Made by a program: the position numbers and the translations under genes
Notes under the pieces: generated by a model
What the model saw: the letters and a program-made list of their open reading frames with translations, nothing else
Told to the model about the DNA's origin: nothing
Database searches by the model: none
Shown: positions 28,897 through 36,180 of the stretch, in pieces
Layout: every line of letters starts with the position of its first letter
Position numbering within the stretch: the first letter of the stretch is position 1
DNA from: Candidatus Obscuribacterales bacterium
Lineage (GTDB): Bacteria; Cyanobacteriota; Vampirovibrionia; Obscuribacterales; Obscuribacteraceae
Length of the DNA: 42,875 nt
Reading direction: 5' to 3'
Assembly: GCA_021732565.1 (NCBI GenBank)
Contig: JAKFUT010000135.1
Span: 1 to 42,875 of the forward strand

Positions 28897-29095
28897 GGAA
28901 TAAATCAGGACATTGCGATGAGTCATTAACCATCACCCTCAATCGCGACCGGGAGCGCGAAAATTCCAGTAAATTCGGGCTACAACGGAAGCTGGAGCGC
29001 TGTTGCCCTTACTCGGCAGACCTTAAGTTACCGGTTGCGGGAATCTTGTGGGTCTGCTTACCTGCAACACTGTGAAAACGGGGAGCACTCATACC

Positions 29096-30652
29096 GTGAC
29101 GCGCGCCAACAGGCAGAGGGTAGACCGGATAACCTTGCTCATCCTTTTGCTGTCTTTCCTATTTCTTCCTTTTTATACATCTCCTGCCCGATCTGACCCG
29201 GGCCCGAGTTCCAGTTTTTGCATCATTTTCGTCAATGCTGACGATCCCTTCGGCAAAGAATGGTCTGACCGAACAGGCACTCCCCTGCAAAATTGGCCCG
29301 ATTACCACAGACGCGTACTAACCAGTCTGTTTGCACAAATTCAGCAGAAAGCTCCAGGATTATTGTATCGTGCATGCAACGGTGGTAACCTCCGGCTTGT
29401 GCTCGACAGCACTAGTCGAGGATCTATCTCGATGATTACGCATCCGAATTGCATCGAATGCACGTCCGACATTTTGAAGGATGGCGAGTTATGCGAGTGC
29501 CTGGTGCATGAGCTCATTCACTATCTAGATACACGTGGCAGTATTTCAAGCGCCAAAGAGTGGAATCATCTGGTAGCCAGTCGGATGAAAAACTTTCGGG
29601 CGAAGTATGATTTCTTCGGTGATGTTTTCTACCAAAAGGTCGACTCTCGGGCGGAAGAATTTCGCTTGCCTAGCTGCTACGCAGCGCTGGGATCCGGAGA
29701 AGCGCTAGCAGAATATGCCACCGCAATGGTGATGTCCGGCTGGCACCCACCAGCTGAAATCAGAGACTTTATCGAACGAAATATCCTCTCAATGCCAGTA
29801 CAAACAGATGCCGAGAGGCAGTTGTTGCAAGAATCATATGCAAATAACCTTACGCAAAATTACAGAGAAAGCATTGCTCTGGATACCGAAGTATTAAAAC
29901 TGAATGCAACCTCGCTCCCGGCAAGACTGGAACTTGCCTCGCACTGGCTAATTCTGGATGAACCGGAGATAGCCCTGAGCCATGTTAGCGAGGCGCTACG
30001 CCTGCGGAAAGACAACGAGCTGGCCGAGTTTGAACCAATTGGCATACAGGCCAGGCAGCTTTATGGAAATGCTCGAATAGAGTTGGCACTGCGACAGTTG
30101 AAATCCGGCGATTATCGCACAGCCCTGAATAATTGCACTGAGGCCATTAAGGAAAACCCTGAAAGCATGTGGTTAACCGAACGGAGCGGCGGATCAATCA
30201 TTAATGGAAAGCAGTTAAAGAGCACAGTCGCTGTGTATCATACCACCAGAGGCATGGCATACACCGAACTAAGCAATTTCCCCCAAGCGCTCGCCGACTA
30301 CAAGAAAGCGACGAGCCTCGACGTGAATTGCGCCTCCGCATATGCACAAGCAGCAATTACGTACGAACGGATGGGGTTGCATGAAAAAGCGCTGGCGAAT
30401 AGTCAAACAGCGATCAAACTAAACCCGCACAACAGTCAATACTATGACACCCGTGCAGCTGCTTATTCAAATCTGCGACAATACTACAAAGCAATTGCAG
30501 ACTGCACCACTGCCATATCACTTAACCCTGGCGCTGCAAGATATTACAAGACCAGAGCAACGTTTTATACAGCAGTGAACCTAACCCAACTGGCGGATGC
30601 TGATCGAAGAAAGTTTCAGAGTCTCACGGCAAAGCCCATGACCCGTTCGTAG
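29096..30652 (+). CDS. Exported HExxH zinc-protease-like protein with TPR tail
   Basis: A 518-aa protein. The signal peptide is clear (RITLLILLLSFLFLPFY, cleavage probably after SPARS). The N-terminal half contains LVHELIHYLD: His138, Glu139 and His142 form an HExxH zinc site, and Glu202 or Glu206 in GEALAEYATAM could be the third ligand, so a gluzincin-like protease is likely. The C-terminal 260 residues are TPR units ending in three canonical ones (for example YTELSNFPQALADYKKA). The GTG start at 29096 has GGGGAG 10 bases upstream and gives a standard leader; the GTG at 29048 would add 16 residues without a ribosome site. Cys pairs in the protease half suit the periplasm. Substrate unknown. 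Confidence 0.8.
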   Translation: MTRANRQRVDRITLLILLLSFLFLPFYTSPARSDPGPSSSFCIIFVNADDPFGKEWSDRTGTPLQNWPDYHRRVLTSLFAQIQQKAPGLLYRACNGGNLRLVLDSTSRGSISMITHPNCIECTSDILKDGELCECLVHELIHYLDTRGSISSAKEWNHLVASRMKNFRAKYDFFGDVFYQKVDSRAEEFRLPSCYAALGSGEALAEYATAMVMSGWHPPAEIRDFIERNILSMPVQTDAERQLLQESYANNLTQNYRESIALDTEVLKLNATSLPARLELASHWLILDEPEIALSHVSEALRLRKDNELAEFEPIGIQARQLYGNARIELALRQLKSGDYRTALNNCTEAIKENPESMWLTERSGGSIINGKQLKSTVAVYHTTRGMAYTELSNFPQALADYKKATSLDVNCASAYAQAAITYERMGLHEKALANSQTAIKLNPHNSQYYDTRAAAYSNLRQYYKAIADCTTAISLNPGAARYYKTRATFYTAVNLTQLADADRRKFQSLTAKPMTRS

Positions 30653-30778
30653 CCAACGATGTAATTAATCCGCATTCTGTGCATTTTTCGAGGGATGAAA
30701 GACTAACCACTTACGAGAGAGAGCACAACGGCAAGCTTTGCAAGAACACGAGCACAAAACATTCGTTAGCAGGCTTTT
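30653..30778. other. Intergenic region before the MFS gene
   Basis: With the following bases to 30993 this is a gap of about 340 bases. Apart from the small frame at 30779-30952 I see no gene. The 123-codon minus-strand frame across it lacks a ribosome site and resembles no protein. Confidence 0.3.
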
Positions 30779-30952
30779 GTGAGCAATGCCAACAGAAACA
30801 GCACTGGAAGCGGGTCGAAACTGAATGACAAAGGCGATGTGCTGACGCACAAACATAATGATCCGAAATTGAAAAAAACGAACGAAGGTCTGGAACAAAT
30901 TGTTCACCTGCTGGGGGATACCCCCGGAATAGAGCGGGAACAAAGCCACTGA
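30779..30952 (+). CDS. Candidate small polar protein (57 aa)
   Basis: A frame starting at GTG 30779, with AGG 5 bases upstream, and ending at TGA 30952. The product is polar and well mixed (SNANRNSTGSGSKLNDKGD, then a predicted amphipathic helix with LKKTNEGLEQIVHLLGD), which looks more like real protein than the competing minus-strand frame. An in-frame stop sits 9 bases before the GTG, so the start is forced. It lies just upstream of the MFS gene on the same strand. It could also be the tail of a decayed gene. Family unknown. Confidence 0.33.
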   Translation: MSNANRNSTGSGSKLNDKGDVLTHKHNDPKLKKTNEGLEQIVHLLGDTPGIEREQSH

Positions 30953-30993
30953 GCACCACGACAACCTTTCAGTAGCGGACCACGGGGAACTAC

Positions 30994-32619
30994 ATGAAGA
31001 CTGAACCGCCGGACCGAGGCTTCCACAATCTGACAAGGAAGGAATTGTGGGGTACCATTATCGGATTGCAACTGACGTTGTTGCTGGCAGCACTAGACCA
31101 GACGATTGTCTCCACTGCAATGCCCCGCATCATTGCAGAGCTTAATGGTTTCGATCGCTATGCATGGGTGACGACCGCTTACCTGCTTACATCAACTGCG
31201 GCGCTACCAATTTTTGGACGGCTTTCAGATATGTACGGACGCAAGTGGATTCTGCTGGCCGGTGCGGCACTTTTTGTATTTGCTTCCGCACTATGTGGAG
31301 CGGCAGGATCTGTTCCTTGGTTACCCGGCGACGGCATGACACAGTTAATTATCTTCAGAGGGTTGCAGGGCATCGCTGGCGGTATCATTTTTGCGCTGAC
31401 CTTCACTGTGCTAGGTGACTTATTCACTCCCGCAGAGCGCGGCAAGTATCAAGGACTTTTCTCCGCCGTTTTTGCAATATCCTCTGTGCTCGGACCAGCC
31501 ATCGGCGGATTTATCACCGACAATTTTTCGTGGCGGTGGGTATTTTATGTAAACTTGCCAGTCGGGTTGATTGCACTAACCGTGCTTTATTTCGCCTTCC
31601 CACATATCGTCCCGCACCATCAAAAACACGCACTTGATATTCCAGGCGTATTAACTCTACTCGGCTGGGTCACAACTCTGTTATTGGCGCTCACGTGGAT
31701 TCCCATTTTAGGAATCACATCAACGCCGGTGCTGTTAAGTTTCGCCGCTACCGTGATTTTGTTTGCCGCATTCATTTATGTAGAGTTGCACGACGAGGAA
31801 CCTCTGATACCACTTTCAATGTTCAAGAATTCGATAATGATCGTGTCGTCCTTCAGTCTCCTGATGACCGGCGTAGGGATGTTCGCAATTCTCTTATTTT
31901 CGCCACTCTTCATCCAGACTGTGCTTGGTTTATCAGCAACCGAGTCCGGCTCGCTTATCACGTCTATGACGTTGACCATGACCGGCGGAAGTATTTTGAG
32001 CGGGCAACTGGTATCACGGGTGGGTAAATATAAGTGGATCGCATTGACTGGACTAGGCCTTATGTGCGCGGGGCTGATCCTCATGTCGACCCTCACACAA
32101 AACTCCAGCCCATCGACTGTTGTGATATATCTGGTTGTGTCCGGCGGCGGACTTGGGCTACTAATGCCGCTTTATACACTCATCGTACAGAATGCATCTG
32201 ATCCAAGAATGATGGGGATTGCTACATCTTCGACTCAATTCTTCCGATCGATCGGGGCGACTCTGGGCGCTGCGATTTTCAGTTCCATCATGCTATCGCA
32301 ATATCATCAATACTTCCACGCAGGATTACCGGCAAATATTCCGGCTGAGGTCTCCAATCTTTTTGACAATCCGATTAAGATTGAGCAAATCAACCAGCAT
32401 CTTTCCACGCCCCCGCAAGTCAGTGCAAATCAAATGGGCTATCTCATGATGCATATGAAGATCTCGCTATCCCATGCTATTGATACCATTTTTATGATCG
32501 CCGCCATATTGGTAGGTGTAGCATTTTGCGTGAACTTCTTCCTCAAAGAGTTACCGCTTCACAACAAGCCCCGCAACATTCCCGGTGCACCGACTGACCC
32601 TGAGCTGGTTATTCAGTAA
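30994..32619 (+). CDS. DHA2-family MFS drug/proton antiporter (14 TM)
   Basis: A 541-aa inner-membrane protein with about 14 helices, as in EmrB/QacA transporters. Helix 1 carries LDQTIVSTAMPRI (motif D1), loop 2-3 has GRLSDMYGRKW (motif A), helix 4 contains RGLQGIAGG (motif B), and helix 5 has VLGPAIGGFI (motif C, the antiporter signature). It should exchange protons for drugs or other hydrophobic compounds. The start ATG has GGGGA about 6 bases upstream. No EmrA-type adaptor or TetR/MarR regulator is adjacent, so it acts alone across the inner membrane or with a distant partner. Confidence 0.94.
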   Translation: MKTEPPDRGFHNLTRKELWGTIIGLQLTLLLAALDQTIVSTAMPRIIAELNGFDRYAWVTTAYLLTSTAALPIFGRLSDMYGRKWILLAGAALFVFASALCGAAGSVPWLPGDGMTQLIIFRGLQGIAGGIIFALTFTVLGDLFTPAERGKYQGLFSAVFAISSVLGPAIGGFITDNFSWRWVFYVNLPVGLIALTVLYFAFPHIVPHHQKHALDIPGVLTLLGWVTTLLLALTWIPILGITSTPVLLSFAATVILFAAFIYVELHDEEPLIPLSMFKNSIMIVSSFSLLMTGVGMFAILLFSPLFIQTVLGLSATESGSLITSMTLTMTGGSILSGQLVSRVGKYKWIALTGLGLMCAGLILMSTLTQNSSPSTVVIYLVVSGGGLGLLMPLYTLIVQNASDPRMMGIATSSTQFFRSIGATLGAAIFSSIMLSQYHQYFHAGLPANIPAEVSNLFDNPIKIEQINQHLSTPPQVSANQMGYLMMHMKISLSHAIDTIFMIAAILVGVAFCVNFFLKELPLHNKPRNIPGAPTDPELVIQ

Positions 32620-32626
32620 AGACATA

Positions 32627-32692
32627 GAAGTTCGAGAACTTCAGCGGAAACTCGTCCAACTTGCGGAACACTGTTATGCAATTACATTGCAT
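32627..32692. repeat. Two short dyads between convergent genes
   Basis: GAAGTTC-GA-GAACTTC at 32627-32642 and ATGCAAT-TAC-ATTGCAT at 32676-32692 are both perfect. They lie between the end of the MFS gene and the end of the convergent propeller-like gene. They may act as a two-way terminator, although no T run follows either one. Confidence 0.45.
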
Positions 32693-32710
32693 TAGCCAGG
32701 AGCGAAATCT

Positions 32711-33235
32711 CTACTGATGGAGGCTGAATAGCTTATCGAGATCATCGACGGGATCCTCATCTACTATAGTTGCCTTAACGAATTCCCTCGTATGAAGTTC
32801 AAGCAACATCACTTTCAAATCAGGCAACTGAAACAGGCAAATGTCAGGCCCGCCCAAAATCTCCGAAAGGGACCCCGAAAGGGACCCCGGAAGGCTAGAC
32901 AGAACCTCTTCAGTGTCATCATTGGTCGTTGGTGGCGGCAATGACGGAAGAGCTGCTACAAGTGACAGTCCGCCATCCTGCAAACGAAAAACCCGTCCCT
33001 GGCAGCTGGCTATAAACAAGTCGTCTGCGGGATCAATTGCAAGAGAGCAGGGAAATTTGTCAATAAAGAACCTTCGATCGAGCTGCAATTTGATTATCCC
33101 ATCGTGAATGCAGTACAGTCCCTTGGATGTGAGAAACCACAAATCTCCTTTTCTATCAGCGGCCGATGAATACAGATATTCGTTAAATTCGCAGCTGTAG
33201 AGAGGTTCACGTTGATGAGTCACACTACTGCCCAA
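32711..33235 (-). CDS. Propeller-like hypothetical protein, possibly 5'-truncated
   Basis: A 174-aa frame. About residues 20-90 contain two blade-like units of the type found in two-component regulator propellers: KGDLWFLTSKGLYCIHDG, then DDLFIASCQGRVFRLQDGG. The rest is acidic with a small duplication (GSLSGSLSE). The frame opens directly after a stop and its first start is a TTG without a ribosome site; a GTG at 33223 is no better. Two blades cannot close a propeller. Either it is the end of a once longer protein, or it works as part of an oligomer. It is divergent from the degenerate receiver gene. Role unknown. Confidence 0.5.
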   Translation of the reverse strand: MGSSVTHQREPLYSCEFNEYLYSSAADRKGDLWFLTSKGLYCIHDGIIKLQLDRRFFIDKFPCSLAIDPADDLFIASCQGRVFRLQDGGLSLVAALPSLPPPTTNDDTEEVLSSLPGSLSGSLSEILGGPDICLFQLPDLKVMLLELHTREFVKATIVDEDPVDDLDKLFSLHQ

Positions 33236-33315
33236 TACCGACTACAAGTGGCCAAGGAAACCGCTGCACAAGCAGTAGAGAAAGAGTTAGAATGATTAGT
33301 GAGTGAATACCTGAC

Positions 33316-33750
33316 ATGGTAAGCCGCATGGCCACAATATTGATCCTGCAGGAAGTCCCCGGTCCTCTTCAGGCATTGCGCAATAGCCTGGAAGGAAAGC
33401 ATGAATTGATTTTTTCCTCTAGCATGACTGATGCGCTCGAAAGCCTGCGCAAACACAAAGTCAACCTCATCATTACGCGCGTTCATCTCGAAGAGACGAA
33501 TGTCTTTGAGTTCATAACGAAAGTCAAAGAAGATGAACATCTTGCATCAATTCCCTTGATATGTTTCTGCGGTAAACGAACCGCAATAGCGAAGGTATTG
33601 GGACCGCACCTGGCTGAAACCGTTCGCGTCTTTGGAGCAGACAAGTACGTGGATCTAAATAATTTTTGTTCTGGTGAAGACACGTGCGACTTTGACAGAC
33701 TCCGTCAGGATATTGAAGATTGTCTGGCAGCAACCCAGCATCATTCTTAA
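33316..33750 (+). CDS. Degenerate (pseudo) receiver-domain protein
   Basis: A 144-aa protein with the size and strand pattern of a CheY-like receiver: ATILILQEV, VNLIITRVHLEE, IPLICFCGK and VRVFGADKYVDL match strands 1, 3, 4 and 5. Key residues are missing: the phosphoacceptor Asp after strand 3 is Thr/Arg, the acidic pair after strand 1 is Gln-Glu, and the Lys-Pro after strand 5 is absent (YVDLNNF). It probably cannot be phosphorylated and may act as a binding module. The start may be the ATG at 33316 or the one at 33328. There is no output domain and no histidine kinase nearby. Confidence 0.72.
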   Translation: MVSRMATILILQEVPGPLQALRNSLEGKHELIFSSSMTDALESLRKHKVNLIITRVHLEETNVFEFITKVKEDEHLASIPLICFCGKRTAIAKVLGPHLAETVRVFGADKYVDLNNFCSGEDTCDFDRLRQDIEDCLAATQHHS

Positions 33751-33756
33751 TCTTAG

Positions 33757-34056
33757 GATGAGCGAACACGAAAGCCTTTCAATGGGGTCTGCTGCGAGCA
33801 TCTTCGCGCAGCAGAGGTCCTAACGGATGACAACGCTGCAACCGTCGAACATCAGCTTGTGGTTCCAGATGATGTGGTGCTGCAGGCAGAGGAATTGCTT
33901 GTCGGTGCGGCGAGTAGAAAGCACTCTTGGAATTTCGGTAATGCCATGCATCATGGCAACATAGTTTTGGGATTGGTTGCTCTAAAGAAAAACGACATCG
34001 AAGAGGCTAAAATTCACCTGTTGCGCGCAAGCGACACACCCGGCTCGCCCCGCCTG
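33757..34056 (+). pseudogene. Remnant of a TPR-type gene, cut at the tRNA-Gln locus
   Basis: The frame is open from 33757, directly after the receiver gene, with no ATG; the first usable start is a GTG at 33859. The readable protein contains HSWNFGNAMHHGNIVLGLVALKKNDIEEAK and ends in a DTPGSPRL motif. From memory this matches a widespread TPR-like family (WNYGNAxHxGNxxLGxxAL...AGxTPGSPQLNSFGPNM) whose members continue for 30-40 more residues. Here the similarity stops at about 34056, and the frame runs on to 34227 only through the tRNA terminator and the antisense of tRNA-Gln. Both ends therefore look lost, which fits a deletion or an excised insertion next to the tRNA. Confidence 0.62.
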
Positions 34057-34089
34057 CCTCTTGTCGGCCGCATCGCATTGCCTATGCGT

Positions 34090-34112
34090 AAAAATTGCCC
34101 GGAGAGACCGGG
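34090..34112 (-). terminator. Terminator after tRNA-Gln
   Basis: On the minus strand CCCGG-TCTCT-CCGGG is followed by CAATTTTT. It lies 19 bases beyond the 3' end of tRNA-Gln, in the right direction for a rho-independent terminator. Confidence 0.6.
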
Positions 34113-34130
34113 AGTCTTGAAAGAGAAGTA

Positions 34131-34202
34131 CTGGGGCGCAAGGATTCGAACCTCGGAATGCCTGGACCAGAACCAGGTGCCTTACCGCTTGGCGACGCCC
34201 CA
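34131..34202 (-). tRNA. tRNA-Gln (anticodon CUG)
   Basis: A 72-base cloverleaf on the minus strand. The acceptor arm TGGGGCG pairs fully with CGCCCCA, with discriminator G. The D arm CGCCAAGCGGTAAGGC is like that of E. coli tRNA-Gln, and the anticodon stem CCTGG/CCAGG holds loop TTCTGGT, giving anticodon CUG, which reads CAG. The T arm has GGTTCGAATCC. CCA is not encoded (TAC follows). It is transcribed alone and has a terminator just downstream. Confidence 0.95.
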
Positions 34203-34505
34203 AAAGTGTATATTCCAAGTCTATTGAATCAGTTGCCCTTATGTCAATGCCACCAACCGATTAGTAACATGACTATTTGCGGTAAATGAAGCTCTCGACA
34301 AACATTGCCCGGGGCTGTTGCTTAATCTGTTGCTAATCTGTCGCTATGATGTCCGCGATTTGTTTGTTGCGCCATCATGGATCCACGCAATAGCGACAGG
34401 AAGTTCAAGAACTCGTGGACAAGGAAATGCCTGCACTTGAGAAACAGATGAAACTAAGACTGTTCACCCGCTGTCTCCAACAGCCTGTCCAGAACCACCT
34501 CAGAC

Positions 34506-35231
34506 TTACTTAACCGTGCGATGAACGTCAAGCACTTCTACATCCACTATATCAAGATCTTTTGCTAAATCACCGAAGTATGACTTCGCCGCAGTTCCGG
34601 CTAACCCGCATGCGACGGCATCAATGGTTCCGCCAACAAGGCCGCCCGCCACAGGCACCAGATTGGTAAGTTTCATCAAGCCGGTTCCACCGGCCGTAGC
34701 GAGTAACTTGAGTCCGATTTGCTGGTTTATTTGCGTGAGCAGTTCCGAAGAAATTTTTCCAATTGCCTGCTCGGCAACTACAACACTTGTAGATACGGTG
34801 GCGCGTTTGAGTAGTTCTTTGCCTGAATCACCCAGGATACATATAAGACTCAGCGTCTGGATTCTCTGCTCACCGAGATCATGTCCGTAGATGTCTGCAA
34901 TGGCCGCGGCAAGGCGCGTTTGAATAATCCACGAAGCACTGAGACCGGCTGGAATAGAAAGCGGAAGCGTAATCAAGCCGCCAACACTACCAACAAAACC
35001 AGTAGAAAAGTTCTTGGACACTTCCCTTCTAATCAGAGCATCAATGCGTTCCTGGTTACTCTTGTACTTTTTATTTCTGTAGTGCCGCGCTAACTCTCTT
35101 GCGCTGCGAAACCGCAAGTGCGGCGCACCACTCAATGCAGTAAGTAACAAGGACTGAACGAATCTCAGATGCAAAGTTTCATCCTTTGGTTGCACTTTCG
35201 TTGGTTCAATTTGCGTGTATTCGTCTTCCAT
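34506..35231 (-). CDS. EcsC-family protein
   Basis: A 241-aa protein matching the EcsC family by its Gly-rich amphipathic helices: the region FSTGFVGSVGGLITLPLSIP, then SWIIQTRLAAAIADIYGHD, and near the end LVPVAGGLVGGTIDAV. These proteins are thought to attach to or insert in membranes; their biochemical role is poorly defined, with EcsC in Bacillus linked to the Ecs transporter locus. The start is the ATG at 35231 with GGA 7 bases upstream; a TTG at 35276 would add 15 residues without support. It stands alone, with a long gap upstream. Confidence 0.85.
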   Translation of the reverse strand: MEDEYTQIEPTKVQPKDETLHLRFVQSLLLTALSGAPHLRFRSARELARHYRNKKYKSNQERIDALIRREVSKNFSTGFVGSVGGLITLPLSIPAGLSASWIIQTRLAAAIADIYGHDLGEQRIQTLSLICILGDSGKELLKRATVSTSVVVAEQAIGKISSELLTQINQQIGLKLLATAGGTGLMKLTNLVPVAGGLVGGTIDAVACGLAGTAAKSYFGDLAKDLDIVDVEVLDVHRTVK

Positions 35232-35403
35232 GTGCCGATTCCGACTCAGTATCGCTAAGTATTCTGGAACGCCCAACTATCATTGTAGCCGATTACGCAC
35301 CGGTCGAATTGCTCGCGCTCGATAGCTGGTGCACGGCACGAAATTCAACTCAAATGCTTTTTCGGGGGCAGTTTCAGAGGAAACTTGAATTACGGAGAAC
35401 CCT
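35232..35403. other. Start of a 950-base gene-poor region
   Basis: From 35232 to 36180 no full-size gene is supported. The region holds a 45-codon ORF with a ribosome site (35404), a GC-rich dyad (GCCTCC/GGAGGC, 35608-35624), a 38-codon TPR-like scrap (35715-35831) and otherwise nothing I recognise. It looks like an old insertion or deletion zone. Confidence 0.45.
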
Positions 35404-35541
35404 ATGAACCAATATCAATCGATTGAAACCAAGCTCCAGCTAAACCGCATATTTCTCGAATGCAAACACGAGCATACGGAAAAGAACGACCGTTGTATGG
35501 CAGACGGGGCATCGGTAGTTGTGTACAGTCCAGCACTCTGA
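35404..35541 (+). CDS. Candidate small protein (45 aa)
   Basis: ATG at 35404 with GGAG 6 bases upstream; TGA at 35539. The product begins MNQYQSIETKLQLNRIFLE, has two Cys and is hydrophilic with a short hydrophobic C-terminus. No family recognised. The ribosome site and natural composition support it; its small size and decayed surroundings argue against it. Confidence 0.33.
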   Translation: MNQYQSIETKLQLNRIFLECKHEHTEKNDRCMADGASVVVYSPAL

Positions 35542-35714
35542 AAGAGGGTTTACCGTTGAGGGGCATTGAGGGCAGATACAGCCTGACTTCTACAGCCGGT
35601 CGATTCGCCTCCCGGCCGGAGGCGGCGGCGTGCCACCATAGAGAGTTCGAGGCAGCGTGCCGGAGGCCGCGGGGAGGAGATTCAAGGCATCACTTGCCCT
35701 GAACGGCCGATCAA

Positions 35715-35831
35715 ATGTCTGACGGCTACGCCTCCGCCAAAGCTCTGGAAAAAGTCCTTTCATTCAATCCCAATGATGTCCTAAGCAGGGATCATTTTCT
35801 TCTCGATTCATTCTTCAGTTTTTCATTATGA
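35715..35831 (+). pseudogene. Short TPR-like gene scrap
   Basis: A 38-codon frame encodes YASAKALEKVLSFNPNDV, which resembles one TPR helix pair (AxxxxxxaLxxNPND). There is no ribosome site and a stop lies directly upstream in frame. It is most likely a leftover of a TPR gene. Confidence 0.28.
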
Positions 35832-36180
35832 AGTCTTCAATACTTGTTTACCGTTGCACAGTTATAGTCAGTATCAGAATGAATCAGCAAAACGAAAACC
35901 AGAAAGAGAAAACCGAGAAAGCTCAACAAATGAGACGTTATACGATTGAAATCAGTGTTTTCAGCCGTAGTGTTCAAATGATCCGCCCAGTGTGGGCACC
36001 AATTCCAGAGCGTGGTACTGGCTCGGTGCCAGGAACTAGTGCAACTAGAACGAAACTAACGACCGCGACAATATCAACGAACCAACTGCGCGTTCCGGAC
36101 GGATTTTCTTGCCGTCGCACCGGTTCCGCCATAGCGCGAGACGATTCGGACAGCCGATGTCGGCCGTTATGGTGCACGTC

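Noticed and set aside
30665..31036. 123-codon minus-strand frame over the MFS upstream region
   Set aside because: It overlaps the start of the MFS gene, has no ribosome site and shows a Cys/Ser-rich composition typical of an antisense frame.
32627..32642. GAAGTTCGAGAACTTC as a LexA-type operator
   Set aside because: It resembles GTTC/GAAC half-sites, but the spacing does not fit the LexA boxes I know and it lies after, not before, a gene.
33859..34227. 122-codon frame as an intact gene
   Set aside because: Its last 55 codons are the tRNA-Gln terminator and the antisense of tRNA-Gln; family similarity ends at about 34056.
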